Origin: Nitrosomonas sp.
Lineage (GTDB): Bacteria > Pseudomonadota > Gammaproteobacteria > Burkholderiales > Nitrosomonadaceae
Assembly (NCBI GenBank): GCA_024281675.1
Contig: JAMXAG010000002.1
Span: 310,001-374,000, forward strand
Reading direction: 5' to 3'
Length of the DNA stretch: 64,000 nt
Both the position numbers and the translations under genes were made by a program. The notes beneath the pieces were generated by a model, which did no database searches, was not told the DNA's origin, and saw only the letters and a list, made by a program, of their open reading frames with translations. Below are positions 44,460 through 55,636 of the stretch, in pieces (the first letter of the stretch is position 1; each line of letters starts with the position of its first letter).

Positions 44460-45386
44460 ATGAAAATCATTTTTGCGGGAACCCCTATTTTTGCTGCCAT
44501 TGCGTTAGATATGTTGCTGCAACAAAATCACCAAATTATCATGGTGCTGACGCAACCGGATCGACCTGCAGGTAGGGGCATGAAGCTGGCCGTAAGTCCG
44601 GTCAAACAACTTGCGCAACAGCATGGCCTTTCCTTGCTGCAGCCGGAATCACTAAAGACGTCGGAGATTCAGGTCCAACTGCAGGCATTGAATGCGGATA
44701 TGATGGTAGTGGCAGCGTACGGTTTAATTTTGCCGCAAGCTGTTTTGACTGCCCCACGGTTTGGTTGCTTGAATATCCATGCTTCGCTGTTGCCTCGTTG
44801 GCGTGGTGCCGCTCCGATTCAACGTGCAATTCTGGCAGGCGATGCAGAAACAGGAATTACCATTATGCAAATGGATGCGGGGCTTGATACGGGTGATATT
44901 TTATTGCAACGCAGTTTGTCTATTGCCATGAGTGACACCGCGCAAACATTGCACGACAAGTTAGCTCAGCTCGGAGCGCAATGCATTGTTGAAACAATCA
45001 TGTTGTTGCAACAAAAAGAGTTATCTTCAACCAAACAAGATGGGGCATTGGCCAGTTATGCCACGAAAATTGTTAAAGCTGACGCAGCAATTAATTGGCA
45101 ACAATCGGCAAGACATATTGATCGGATCGTGCGTGCGTTCAATCCGGTACCAGGAGCCTATACTTCGTTGCATGGAGGTATTTTAAAAATCTGGCAAGCT
45201 AAGATTGCTTCTGAGGATAAAGGAAAGCCAGGGGAAATTATTGCAATCAATGCTGAAGGTTTTATAGTGGTTTGTGGTAAAGGAAGCTTGCAAATTATTA
45301 GAGTACAAAAACCGGGGGGTACAAAATTGAATGCGACAGATTATTTGTCCGGCAATCCGTTGCGGTTGGGAGATGTTTTTGCTTGA
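44460..45386 (+). CDS. fmt: Methionyl-tRNA formyltransferase
   Basis: 308 residues. It formylates initiator Met-tRNA with 10-formyl-THF. Seen: MKIIFAGTPIFAAIAL, LTQPDRPAGRGMKL, NIHASLLPRWRGAAPIQRAI with the catalytic Asn/His region, GITIMQMDAGLDTGDIL with the catalytic Asp, and a C-terminal tRNA-binding domain. It is separated from def by 153 bases; rsmB follows after 20 bases. Confidence 0.98.
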   Translation: MKIIFAGTPIFAAIALDMLLQQNHQIIMVLTQPDRPAGRGMKLAVSPVKQLAQQHGLSLLQPESLKTSEIQVQLQALNADMMVVAAYGLILPQAVLTAPRFGCLNIHASLLPRWRGAAPIQRAILAGDAETGITIMQMDAGLDTGDILLQRSLSIAMSDTAQTLHDKLAQLGAQCIVETIMLLQQKELSSTKQDGALASYATKIVKADAAINWQQSARHIDRIVRAFNPVPGAYTSLHGGILKIWQAKIASEDKGKPGEIIAINAEGFIVVCGKGSLQIIRVQKPGGTKLNATDYLSGNPLRLGDVFA

Positions 45387-45406
45387 CTGTAAGGTAGCTG
45401 TACAAG

Positions 45407-46690
45407 ATGTTTAAAACGCAGCTTGCGGCTGCAGCAGTAGTGGCGCGAGTACTCTCCGGCAGTAGTTTGACGGCGGTGTTGCAAGAGACTTGGCGTGCTT
45501 ACCCCGCATTATCAAAACAACAGAAAGGCGCTATTCAAGATATCAGCTATGGCGTATTACGCTTTTACGGTCAGTTGGAAACAATACTCGGGTTTTTGTT
45601 GAAAAATCCTTTGACTGAACCGCAACTACACTATTTGTTATTAGTAGGGTTATACCAACTGCAGTACAGCAAATCTTCACCTTATACCATTATCAACCAA
45701 GCAGTTACGGCATCAAAATCAATAGCGCACAACAAAGCTTTACAAGGATTAATCAACGCAGTGTTGCGTACTTTTGTTAGGCAACGAGAACATTTACTGC
45801 AAAAAACTGACTGTGTTGAGGTTGGGTGCTATTCTTACCCACAATGGTGGATCGATAAATTGCGTGAGCAATATCCACAATACTATGATTCGATGCTGCA
45901 ACAGGGTAACCAACGTCCACCTATGACGTTGCGTGTCAATACCAGCAAAATTAGCGTACAGGATTATTGTCAATTTTTAATAGAAAAGGCAATGCCATTT
46001 GAATCGACGGGGCTTAGCATGATTCAGTTGGCGCAGCCGGTGAATGTCGAGAAGCTGCCGGGATTTGAGGTAGGATGGGTTACGGTGCAGGATGCTGGTG
46101 CACAGCTTGCCGGAATATTTTTGGATGTGCAAAATGGGATGCGGGTATTAGATGCCTGCGCGGCACCGGGGGGCAAAAGTACACATCTGCTAGAATTGGC
46201 AGGTGTATCACTGACTGTATTGGATAATGATGCCAACCGGATGCAACGCGTCGAGCAGAATCTAGAGCGCATGAAAATGACCGTTGAGAAGACAGTTTGC
46301 GGCGATGCCTCTAAGCCTCACTCTTGGTGGGATGGGCAGGGCTTTGATCGTATTTTGGCTGATGTGCCTTGTTCGGCTTCGGGCGTGGTACGTCGGCATC
46401 CTGATATTAAGTGGTTGCGCCGCGAAAGCGATTTAACTACATTGATCGCGACGCAGCAATCGATATTGAATGCTTTGTGGACCTTATTAAACCGAGGTGG
46501 AAAATTACTTTATGTGACTTGCTCGGTATTTAATGAGGAAAATGCTGCGCAAATTGAAAAATTTCTCAACCGACATGAAGATGCCATGGTGCTATCTTTA
46601 CCTTTATCACCATTCAGTCTAAGTAATGGACAATTATTGCCAGATAATGGTCACGATGGATTTTTTTATACCTTATTGCAAAAAAAATAG
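45407..46690 (+). CDS. rsmB: 16S rRNA (cytosine-967-C5)-methyltransferase
   Basis: 427 residues. An N-terminal NusB-like RNA-binding domain (about 1-140) is followed by a SAM-dependent methylase with VLDACAAPGGKSTHLLEL, the catalytic ADVPCSASGVVRRHPDIKW and the second Cys in YVTCSVFNEEN. All catalytic residues are intact. Its 3' end is close to the GTG start of the DUF4390 gene. Confidence 0.97.
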   Translation: MFKTQLAAAAVVARVLSGSSLTAVLQETWRAYPALSKQQKGAIQDISYGVLRFYGQLETILGFLLKNPLTEPQLHYLLLVGLYQLQYSKSSPYTIINQAVTASKSIAHNKALQGLINAVLRTFVRQREHLLQKTDCVEVGCYSYPQWWIDKLREQYPQYYDSMLQQGNQRPPMTLRVNTSKISVQDYCQFLIEKAMPFESTGLSMIQLAQPVNVEKLPGFEVGWVTVQDAGAQLAGIFLDVQNGMRVLDACAAPGGKSTHLLELAGVSLTVLDNDANRMQRVEQNLERMKMTVEKTVCGDASKPHSWWDGQGFDRILADVPCSASGVVRRHPDIKWLRRESDLTTLIATQQSILNALWTLLNRGGKLLYVTCSVFNEENAAQIEKFLNRHEDAMVLSLPLSPFSLSNGQLLPDNGHDGFFYTLLQKK

Positions 46691-46706
46691 CCAGGATTTA
46701 TACCGG

Positions 46707-47297
46707 GTGCAATGGTTGCTTTGGGGAGCAATCATTGCTTTGTTATTCAGTATCTTGTCGACAAGCGTGTCGCATGCTGGAAGTATACATATCAAGTCTG
46801 TGGAAGTGGCTGCTGTGAACCAGGGTTATGAAATCAGTGTTGATTCGGAAATCGCATTGAATGCAACATTAGAACGTGCGCTTGAGAAAGGCATCATCTT
46901 ATATTTTGCAACCAAGCTTACTTTAGAAGATTCACGCTGGTTTTTGGTGAACGATGAAGTTGCGCGTGCTAAGTTACGTGTTGCATTGCGGTACTATGCG
47001 CTGACACGGCAATATCAATTGAATTATCTTTCTTCTTCACAAAACTTTAATTCCCTAAAAGAAGCCTTAAAAGCGTTAGGGCGTTTAAAAGGTTACCCTT
47101 TAACCATCAAAGATGGATTGAAAGAAAATGTTGAATATATGGCATCACTGCGTATCTGGTTCGATTTGACGCGGATGCCTAAACCGTTTCAGGTGGAGGC
47201 ATTGGCTTCTAGTCAGTGGGAGTTGACGTCAGATCGATTGGAATGGCGTATGAAACTGCCTGTGATCGGGCAACCTATGATTGTCAAGGGACAATAA
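46707..47297 (+). CDS. Exported DUF4390 protein
   Basis: 196 residues from the GTG at 46707, with a CAGGA ribosome binding site upstream. The frame is open further 5' inside rsmB, but the signal peptide (VQWLLWGAIIALLFSILSTS, ending SHA) begins here. The mature part (YEISVDSEIALNATLERALE, YFATKLTLEDSRWF, LRYYALTRQYQLNYL) matches DUF4390, a family of unknown function found between rsmB and ntrY in betaproteobacteria. Its stop overlaps the ntrY start (TAATG), so the two are coupled. Confidence 0.88.
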   Translation: MQWLLWGAIIALLFSILSTSVSHAGSIHIKSVEVAAVNQGYEISVDSEIALNATLERALEKGIILYFATKLTLEDSRWFLVNDEVARAKLRVALRYYALTRQYQLNYLSSSQNFNSLKEALKALGRLKGYPLTIKDGLKENVEYMASLRIWFDLTRMPKPFQVEALASSQWELTSDRLEWRMKLPVIGQPMIVKGQ

Positions 47298-49420
47298 TGA
47301 AGTTTGTTATTATTATTGGTGCAGGATTAGGGGCAGTGATGTTATTTTTGTTGGCCACAGCCGGTGCGAATACTGAGTTTTTTGAACGTAGATACCGATT
47401 GCTATTGGAAATAAACATTGCTCTTGTGGTTGTATTCATGGCCATCGTTATGTTCTTGTTGTGGCGATTTCGGCGTCGATTGCAATCAGGAGTTTTTGGT
47501 TCACGATTGGCTTTACGGTTGATGTCGATTTTTTCACTGATGGCCATATTGCCGGGCGTATTGGTGTATGCGGTATCGGTACAGTTTCTTGAAAAAAGTA
47601 TTGAATCCTGGTTCGATGTGAAAGTAGATAGAGCGTTGGAAGGCGGCATAAATTTGGGACATACAATGCTTGAAAATTTGCTGACAGAACTGCAAAAGAA
47701 AGCACAAGCGACGGCATTGCTTTTATCAGAATCGAATAGCTCTCCATTATTGATTTTGAACGAATTGTCATTGCAATCGCAAATTGAAGAAGCAACCTTA
47801 TTTAATCAAGATGGTAAGGTGATTGCATTTTCTAGCGAGAGTAATCGAGCGCTTTTTCCTGAAATGCCCAATGCTGCGGTTATGCGGCATATTCGTATGC
47901 AAAAGACTTATAGAGTGGTGGAATCCATTGAAAACAAAGGGCTGTATTTGCGTGTAGTGACTCCGGTGAATGTACTGAGTCTCACAGAAGACATTCGTAT
48001 ACTGCAACTTTTACAGCCGGTTCCAGTGCAATTGGCAAACGACGCGGAACAAGTCCAGGCGGGACTCCAGGACTATCAAGAACTTTCTTTGTCAAGACAA
48101 GGATTGACAAGGCTGTATAGCGTGACATTGACATTGGCGTTATTGTTATCATTATTTTCTGCGTTGGCGAGCGCATCGTTATTGAGTGAAAAACTAAGTG
48201 CACCACTAGGATTGTTAGCTGAAGGTACGCGCGCTATTGCTCAAGGGGATTATAGCCGTCGTCACCGGGTGGAAAGTACGGATGAGCTTGGTGTGTTGAC
48301 AGGATCCTTTAATTTGATGACGCAACAGCTTGAAGAAGCACAAGCAGCGGCACAACATCACCAGCAACAGGTAGAAAGTGCGCGTGCACATTTAGAGAGT
48401 ATTCTGGCTAATTTGTCATCGGGTGTGTTGGTGTTTGATGAACAATTGACATTGTCAAAAGCAAATCGCAGCGCAGAGCAAATTTTGCAAGTTCCGATGA
48501 TTAGCTTGGATGGTGCAATTATTGAAGGCTGCATAGAAAATGAACCATTGCTGGCAACAGTTATTGCTGAGATCCAGCAGGGCTTTAACTCATTTACTGG
48601 CACAGGTGCTTGGCAAAGACAGATTACACATATTGCAGATGGTCGGAATCTAGTGCTTTTAATACGTGGCACGCGTTTGCCAAATCTGTCGGGTGGAGGT
48701 GTGGTGGTTTTTGATGATATAACGCAATTGCTACAAGTTCAGCGTGCGGTTGCTTGGGGCGAGGTTGCGAGAAGACTTGCGCATGAAATAAAAAATCCAC
48801 TGACACCGATTCAGCTATCGGCTGAACGGGTACAGCATAAGCTAATTGACAAACTGAATGATGCGGATGCGCGAATCCTAAAGCGTTCTACTGAAACGAT
48901 TGTCAATCAGGTTGAGGCATTGAAAAAAATGGTCAATGAATTCAATCAATATGCGCGTGTGCCTGAGTTGGCACTTCGCCAGCTAGAATTAAATAAGCTA
49001 GTACGTGAAGTATTATCGCTTTATGATAGTGAGCATAAAGCTGTCATTAAACCTGTTCTTGCATCGGATTTGCCAATTATTAATGGAGATCCCGCACAAT
49101 TACGGCAAGTGTTGCATAATTTGTTGCAGAATGCACAAGATGCTTTGGTCAGTACACCAGATCCTATGATTGAAGTAATAACCGAAAAGACTCAAGAAGG
49201 CGTGCAACTCACGATAATCGATAACGGATGTGGTTTCCCAGATGAAATCAGAGCGCGTGTTTTTGAGCCTTATGTAACGACTAAAGCCAAAGGTACCGGG
49301 TTAGGTTTGCCTATTGTGAAGAAAATTGTAGAAGAACATGGAGGTATTATTCGTGTTGAAAATAATAAAGTGCAAGGTGCAAGAATTTCTATTGTTTTTC
49401 CATTCGTAAATGTCGTGTAA
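47297..49420 (+). CDS. ntrY: NtrY-like sensor histidine kinase
   Basis: 707 residues from the ATG at 47297. It is a membrane sensor that phosphorylates NtrX; NtrYX systems are linked to nitrogen metabolism, redox and envelope control. Transmembrane helices lie at about 4-24, 34-54, 80-98 and 275-295, with a periplasmic sensor between the last two. A HAMP domain (about 300-350), PAS-like region (about 365-480), HisKA with the phospho-accepting His in RRLAHEIKNPLTP, and HATPase with NLLQNAQDAL, DNGCGFPDE and TGLGLPIVKK follow. All catalytic boxes are present. Confidence 0.93.
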   Translation: MKFVIIIGAGLGAVMLFLLATAGANTEFFERRYRLLLEINIALVVVFMAIVMFLLWRFRRRLQSGVFGSRLALRLMSIFSLMAILPGVLVYAVSVQFLEKSIESWFDVKVDRALEGGINLGHTMLENLLTELQKKAQATALLLSESNSSPLLILNELSLQSQIEEATLFNQDGKVIAFSSESNRALFPEMPNAAVMRHIRMQKTYRVVESIENKGLYLRVVTPVNVLSLTEDIRILQLLQPVPVQLANDAEQVQAGLQDYQELSLSRQGLTRLYSVTLTLALLLSLFSALASASLLSEKLSAPLGLLAEGTRAIAQGDYSRRHRVESTDELGVLTGSFNLMTQQLEEAQAAAQHHQQQVESARAHLESILANLSSGVLVFDEQLTLSKANRSAEQILQVPMISLDGAIIEGCIENEPLLATVIAEIQQGFNSFTGTGAWQRQITHIADGRNLVLLIRGTRLPNLSGGGVVVFDDITQLLQVQRAVAWGEVARRLAHEIKNPLTPIQLSAERVQHKLIDKLNDADARILKRSTETIVNQVEALKKMVNEFNQYARVPELALRQLELNKLVREVLSLYDSEHKAVIKPVLASDLPIINGDPAQLRQVLHNLLQNAQDALVSTPDPMIEVITEKTQEGVQLTIIDNGCGFPDEIRARVFEPYVTTKAKGTGLGLPIVKKIVEEHGGIIRVENNKVQGARISIVFPFVNVV

Positions 49421-49802
49421 ATACATACTATTAAACAAAGCACAAAAGTCAGGTAAATAGGTTTTTGAGCCTGTTTTAACACTGCATGGAATGCGCAGAG
49501 GTTTTTCAATGGCGTGTTAGGTGTTAAGCTAATCAAGTGAGAGCAAGTTGTTGTAAAGGACTAAGGAAACAAGGTTAGAGCTATTGGGAATATCTTGCGT
49601 TGGAATTTGCAGTTGATTGGGTGGCGTACTTAAAAAAGCAGTGTGATTGCGCGTCAAGGTATGCGCGAAGAATTATGGGGGCTCTAAGCAATAGCAAAGA
49701 ATTTTAAATAATTGGATCAAAATTTGAACTAGTCTACTACCTTATTTTTCAATAAGCACAATAGTTAAATATCAACGAGATACGGTTTTTGGATGATTCT
49801 AA
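49421..49802. other. 382-base gap between ntrY and ntrX
   Basis: The gap is unusually long for a two-component pair that is normally adjacent. It holds no open frame of note and no clear inverted repeat was found. It may hold a separate ntrX promoter or a decayed insertion. Confidence 0.35.
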
Positions 49803-51065
49803 ATGATAACAAACAATACAATACTGGTAGTTGATGATGAAATTGGAATTCGTGAATTATTGTCGGAAATTTTGCGCGATGAAGGTTACCGTGTTGCGTT
49901 AGCAGAAAATGCCGAGCAAGCTAGGGTTTGGCGTAATAAAACACGTCCCGATTTGGTGCTATTGGATATCTGGATGCCTGATACCGATGGGATTACATTG
50001 CTCAAAGACTGGGCGAGTAATGGCATGTTGACGATGCCGGTCATTATGATGTCAGGGCACGGTACCATTGATACGGCGGTTGAGGCAACCCGCATTGGAG
50101 CATTTGGTTATTTGGAAAAGCCGATTCCCTTACAAAAGCTTTTGAATACGGTCAGTAAGGCACTACGAGGGGGGCAAAATAAACCTCATGCAGTATTTTC
50201 TTTGGCAAGTTTGGGAAAAGGCCCATTAATTGCCGATCTTAGAAAAAGAATGGAACAAGTTGTCAGTTTAAAAGCTCCGTTGTTATTAATGGGGGAACCA
50301 GGGGTCGGAGTGGAAATATGTGCGCGTTTTATGCATCGCCCTAACACGCCCTGGATAGAACCGGAGACCCTTACTTCATTGGCTGACTCCCCGTTAGATT
50401 TGCTGGAACCCGCTCGTGACGGTATTTTATTTCTTAAAGAGATAGGGGAGCTTAATAAACTCGCACAAAAAGGCTTGTTATTACTACTCAGTAAGTTAGA
50501 AAAATATAATGTCCGATTGATTTGTGCTACTTCTCAATCATTGGCGGAATTGACAGCGCAAGGAACCTATCATCCAAAATTGTTTGAAATTTTAAGTAAT
50601 TTGACTATTACAGTTCCTGCTTTAAGAGGGCATCGAGAAGATATTCCTGATCTCGCCAATCAAATCTTACTGCGCTTTGTAGAGTCTGGGGAAGTTTCTT
50701 CGGCACTTCAATTCAGCACAGCGGCTTTAAATTGTTTGCGTAATTATGATTGGCCAGGGAATCTTACGCAATTAACCGGTGTTGTGCATTCATTGGCATT
50801 AACATGCACGAGTGACGAGATTGCCGCGGATGCAGTGCAGCAAGCAATGGTTTTTCCAGAATCTTCTTCGGTTTCTGTGTTACCTGAAATCCCTCTTGAT
50901 CTTTCGTTGCGGGAGGCGCGTGATTTATTTGAGAAAAGTTACTTTGAAAGATTAATCGGCCAGGAAAATGGCAACATGACGCGGGTTGCTGATCGTGCTG
51001 GTTTGGAGCGTACTCATCTTTATCGCAAAATCAAAATGCTGGGAATTAAATTGCGCGGAAATTAA
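49803..51065 (+). CDS. ntrX: NtrX-like response regulator with degenerate AAA+ domain
   Basis: 420 residues. The receiver domain (1-120) is intact: VVDDE, phospho-acceptor Asp in LVLLDIWMPDTDG, MSGHG and YLEKPI. The central AAA+ domain is reduced. Walker A is GEPGVGVE with Val for the essential Lys (about residue 164). The GAFTGA sigma-54 contact loop and its surrounding region are missing. Walker B reads GILFLKEIGEL with Lys for Asp. The arginine-finger end PALRGHREDIPDL is recognisable. A Fis-type helix-turn-helix (NMTRVADRAGLERTHLYRKI) is intact. It should bind DNA on phosphorylation but not drive sigma-54 polymerase. Confidence 0.88.
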   Translation: MITNNTILVVDDEIGIRELLSEILRDEGYRVALAENAEQARVWRNKTRPDLVLLDIWMPDTDGITLLKDWASNGMLTMPVIMMSGHGTIDTAVEATRIGAFGYLEKPIPLQKLLNTVSKALRGGQNKPHAVFSLASLGKGPLIADLRKRMEQVVSLKAPLLLMGEPGVGVEICARFMHRPNTPWIEPETLTSLADSPLDLLEPARDGILFLKEIGELNKLAQKGLLLLLSKLEKYNVRLICATSQSLAELTAQGTYHPKLFEILSNLTITVPALRGHREDIPDLANQILLRFVESGEVSSALQFSTAALNCLRNYDWPGNLTQLTGVVHSLALTCTSDEIAADAVQQAMVFPESSSVSVLPEIPLDLSLREARDLFEKSYFERLIGQENGNMTRVADRAGLERTHLYRKIKMLGIKLRGN

Positions 51066-51223
51066 TCGCTGGAGCTCGATAGAATTTTCATGCTACCGGA
51101 TTGGTTTTATTTGGAAAATAAGGGATAATAGCAGCTTTGTCATATTTTTGCGCAGAGAGCCATTTGCAAAAACCGTCATTTCTGTTTACTGAGAATAAAT
51201 AAAATATATAGGAGTTAGCATCA

Positions 51224-53239
51224 ATGGGTACATTTAAGGATTTTGACGCACCGGTGTTTAGGGATTTGACCAGTGCGATTCGTGCATTGGCAATGGATGC
51301 AGTGCAAAAAGCCAATTCTGGGCATCCTGGCATGCCAATGGGGATGGCTGAAATTGCTGAAGTGCTGTGGATGCACCATCTGCGTCATAATCCTAGCAAT
51401 CCAGAGTGGGTTGATCGTGATCGGTTTGTGCTTTCGAATGGACATGGATCTATGTTGATTTATGCCCTGCTGCATTTGACCGGTTATGATTTACCCATGG
51501 ATGAGATTAAGAAATTTAGACAATTTCATTCTAAAACCCCAGGTCATCCTGAGTATGGTTATACACCTGGCGTGGAAACCACCACTGGTCCGTTAGGTCA
51601 GGGTATTACCAACGCTGTAGGAATGGCATTGGCAGAAAAGGTATTGGCGGCTGAATTTAACCGTCCCGGTTTTGATATCGTTAACCATAACACCTATGTT
51701 TTTCTCGGTGATGGGTGCTTGATGGAAGGCATATCCCATGAAGCTTGTTCATTGGCAGGTACGCTGGGGCTTGGGAAGCTTATTTGTTTTTACGATGATA
51801 ACGGTATTTCGATCGATGGTCATGTGGAAGGTTGGTTTACCGATGACACACCGAAGCGATTTGAATCGTATGGTTGGCATGTTGTCCCCAATGTGAATGG
51901 TCATGATCCAGTGGCAATTGAAGCGGCGATTGAAGCAGCCAAGAAAGTAAATGACAAGCCTTCGATGATATGCTGCAAGACAGTGATCGGATTGGGGTCG
52001 CCCAATATGGCTAATACCCATTCAGTACATGGTGCAGCATTAGGTGATGCCGAAATTGCTGCTACGCGTCCGCATATTGGTTGGCATCACGCTCCTTTTG
52101 AAATTCCACAGGAAGTTTATAGTGCGTGGGATGGCAGAGCAAAAGGTCAGAAGCTTGAAACCGAATGGAATTTGAAATTTGCTGAATATGCGGAAAGATA
52201 TTCAGCCGAAGCTGCTGAATTTAATCGCCGCATGTCTGGAGAGCTGCCTGCTAATTGGCGGAAGCATGTCGATGATTTCGTTAATCAAATTAATGGCAAG
52301 GCGGAAACGATTGCAAGCCGCAAAGCTTCACAAAACGCTATTGAGGGGTTGGCGCCAGTATTGCCGGAATTGATCGGAGGTTCTGCAGATTTGGCTGGTT
52401 CCAACTTGACTTTGTGGTCAGGTTCTAAAGGAGTGAGTGGTAAAGCCGGTGGAAATTATGTCTATTATGGTGTGCGAGAGTTTGGTATGAGCGCTATCAT
52501 GAACGGATTGTCACTGCATGGAGGTTTGATTCCTTATGGGGCGACTTTCCTGATGTTTTCTGAGTATGCGCGTAATGCATTGCGGATGGCTGCGTTAATG
52601 AAAATTCGCAACTTGTTTGTATTTACACATGACTCCATTGGTTTGGGTGAAGATGGGCCGACTCATCAACCGGTAGAGCAAACTGCAACCTTGCGCTACA
52701 TCCCAAATATGGACGTGTGGCGACCTTGCGATACAGTGGAATCGACCGTTGCTTGGGCGCATGCGATTGAACGTAAAGATGGTCCTTCGACACTTATATT
52801 TAGTCGTCAGAATTTGCCCTTTCAGAAACGCGATGCAAACACGATTAAGCTGATCAATAAGGGTGGATACATACTGTCAGAAGCGGCAAATGGTAAGCCA
52901 CAGGTAATACTCATTGCAACGGGATCAGAGGTTGGTTTGGCAATGAATGCACAAAAATCACTCGGTGAGGAAGGTATTTATGCACGTGTTGTGTCGATGC
53001 CTTGCACCAATGTATTTGATCGTCAGGAGCTGTCTTACAAGGAAAATGTTCTGCCGAATGGTGTTAAGCGTGTTGCCGTGGAAGCAGGCGTGACCGATTT
53101 CTGGCGTAAATATGTCGGTTTAGACGGTGCGGTGGTAGGCATTGATACTTTTGGCGAATCTGCACCTGCGGATGTGCTTTTTAAACATTTTGGTTTTACG
53201 GTTGAGAATATGCTAAAAACGGTAAAAAGCATACTCTGA
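51224..53239 (+). CDS. tkt: Transketolase
   Basis: 671 residues. A thiamine-diphosphate enzyme of the Calvin cycle and pentose phosphate pathway. Seen: [37 protein letters not shown], the ThDP motif [18 protein letters not shown] and the pyrimidine domain with [17 protein letters not shown]. First gene of the tkt-gap-pgk-pyk-fba run, preceded by about 160 bases that follow ntrX. No RuBisCO or phosphoribulokinase genes are in the window. Confidence 0.97.
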   Translation: MGTFKDFDAPVFRDLTSAIRALAMDAVQKANSGHPGMPMGMAEIAEVLWMHHLRHNPSNPEWVDRDRFVLSNGHGSMLIYALLHLTGYDLPMDEIKKFRQFHSKTPGHPEYGYTPGVETTTGPLGQGITNAVGMALAEKVLAAEFNRPGFDIVNHNTYVFLGDGCLMEGISHEACSLAGTLGLGKLICFYDDNGISIDGHVEGWFTDDTPKRFESYGWHVVPNVNGHDPVAIEAAIEAAKKVNDKPSMICCKTVIGLGSPNMANTHSVHGAALGDAEIAATRPHIGWHHAPFEIPQEVYSAWDGRAKGQKLETEWNLKFAEYAERYSAEAAEFNRRMSGELPANWRKHVDDFVNQINGKAETIASRKASQNAIEGLAPVLPELIGGSADLAGSNLTLWSGSKGVSGKAGGNYVYYGVREFGMSAIMNGLSLHGGLIPYGATFLMFSEYARNALRMAALMKIRNLFVFTHDSIGLGEDGPTHQPVEQTATLRYIPNMDVWRPCDTVESTVAWAHAIERKDGPSTLIFSRQNLPFQKRDANTIKLINKGGYILSEAANGKPQVILIATGSEVGLAMNAQKSLGEEGIYARVVSMPCTNVFDRQELSYKENVLPNGVKRVAVEAGVTDFWRKYVGLDGAVVGIDTFGESAPADVLFKHFGFTVENMLKTVKSIL

Positions 53240-53265
53240 TTTGAACTAATTTAATTAACAATTGA

Positions 53266-54321
<1,056 letters not shown>

Positions 54322-54341
54322 TAATATCTGTCAATAAGGGG

Positions 54342-54369
54342 AGCGTAATCAAGCTGCAACGATTACGCT
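54342..54369 (+). repeat. Perfect 9-bp hairpin in the gap-pgk spacer
   Basis: AGCGTAATC-N10-GATTACGCT. A strong stem just after the gap stop. It may protect the gap mRNA 3' end or slow polymerase ahead of the terminator-like hairpin 30 bases on. Confidence 0.45.
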
Positions 54370-54397
54370 AATCTAACTTAGTTCGTTAAGACATAAA

Positions 54398-54420
54398 GGG
54401 TAGCGTTTGCTATCCTTTTA
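54398..54420 (+). terminator. Terminator-like hairpin between gap and pgk
   Basis: GGGTAGC-GTTT-GCTATCC with one G-U pair, followed by TTTTA. It resembles an intrinsic terminator within the operon and could give partial termination, lowering pgk expression relative to gap, or separate two units. Confidence 0.5.
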
Positions 54421-54449
54421 CTTTGTTAAAGACAATTCAGGAGCTTACC

Positions 54450-55631
54450 GTGTCTGTTATTAAATTGATTGATCTTGATCTTAAAGGTAAACGAGTATTT
54501 ATTCGCGCTGATCTGAATGTACCTGTCAAAGATGGAAAAGTAACATCGGATGCGCGTATTACTGCATCCATGGCAACAATTAATCATTGCCTTAAACAGA
54601 GGGCTAAAGTGATGGTAACTTCGCATCTAGGGCGTCCTGAAGAAGGACAATGGAGTGCAGAAAATTCACTCAAGCCTGTGGCGGATAATATTTCCCAGCG
54701 ACTAAATAAACCAGTGCGTTTAATACGTGATTGGGTGGAAGGTGGATTTGAAGTGGCCGATGGTGAACTCGTGGTTTTAGAAAACTGTCGCATCAATAAA
54801 GGCGAAAAGAAAAATGTAGACGAAACGGCTCAAAAATACGCAAAATTGTGTGATGTATTTGTTATGGATGCATTTGGAACAGCGCATCGCGCTGAAGCTT
54901 CTACGCATGGAATTGCCAAATATGCACCCATTGCTTGTGCCGGAATTTTACTGACGGAAGAATTGGAGGCTTTGACAAAAGCACTGTTGAGCCCTGCTCG
55001 TCCAATGGTTGCAATAGTAGGCGGTTCTAAAGTTTCTACTAAGCTTACAGTACTTGAGTCTCTTTCAGAGAAAGTCGATCAACTTGTGGTGGGGGGCGGT
55101 ATTGCCAATACTTTCTTGAAAGCCACCGGAAAGAATGTAGGAAAATCATTGTGCGAGGATGATCTGGTCTCAACAGCTAAGGTTCTGATGGATAAGATGG
55201 CAAAGCGTAACGCATCGATTCCTATTGCGGTTGATGTTGTAGTAGGGAAGAAATTTGATGCTAATGAACCTGCTGTATTGAAAAATGCAGGTGATGTGGC
55301 TGATGACGATATGATTTTTGATATTGGGCCCAAAAGTGCGCAAGAATTGGTTGATATTATTATGCGTGCAGGAACCGTGGTTTGGAATGGCCCAGTAGGT
55401 GTATTCGAGTTTGATCAATTTGGCGCTGGAACGGAAAAAATTGCCCGAGCCATTGCACAAACGAGTGCATTTACACTTGCGGGTGGTGGTGACACGATTG
55501 CTGCTATACAGAAATATGATATCTACGACAAAGTATCGTATATTTCGACCGCAGGTGGTGCGTTCTTGGAATTCTTGGAAGGTAAGAAACTACCAGCAGT
55601 GGAAATTTTGGAGCTACGCGCTAGTCAATAA
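54450..55631 (+). CDS. pgk: Phosphoglycerate kinase
   Basis: 393 residues from the GTG at 54450 (ribosome binding site AGGAG, 6 bases away). The open frame continues upstream to 54423 but without homology. Seen: [51 protein letters not shown] and [13 protein letters not shown]. It transfers phosphate between 1,3-bisphosphoglycerate and ADP. pyk begins 5 bases after its stop. Confidence 0.97.
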   Translation: MSVIKLIDLDLKGKRVFIRADLNVPVKDGKVTSDARITASMATINHCLKQRAKVMVTSHLGRPEEGQWSAENSLKPVADNISQRLNKPVRLIRDWVEGGFEVADGELVVLENCRINKGEKKNVDETAQKYAKLCDVFVMDAFGTAHRAEASTHGIAKYAPIACAGILLTEELEALTKALLSPARPMVAIVGGSKVSTKLTVLESLSEKVDQLVVGGGIANTFLKATGKNVGKSLCEDDLVSTAKVLMDKMAKRNASIPIAVDVVVGKKFDANEPAVLKNAGDVADDDMIFDIGPKSAQELVDIIMRAGTVVWNGPVGVFEFDQFGAGTEKIARAIAQTSAFTLAGGGDTIAAIQKYDIYDKVSYISTAGGAFLEFLEGKKLPAVEILELRASQ

Positions 55632-55636
55632 ACATA

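Noticed and set aside
49421-49802. Decayed insertion sequence between ntrY and ntrX
   Set aside because: Suspected because of the gap length, but no terminal repeats or transposase residues could be recognised.
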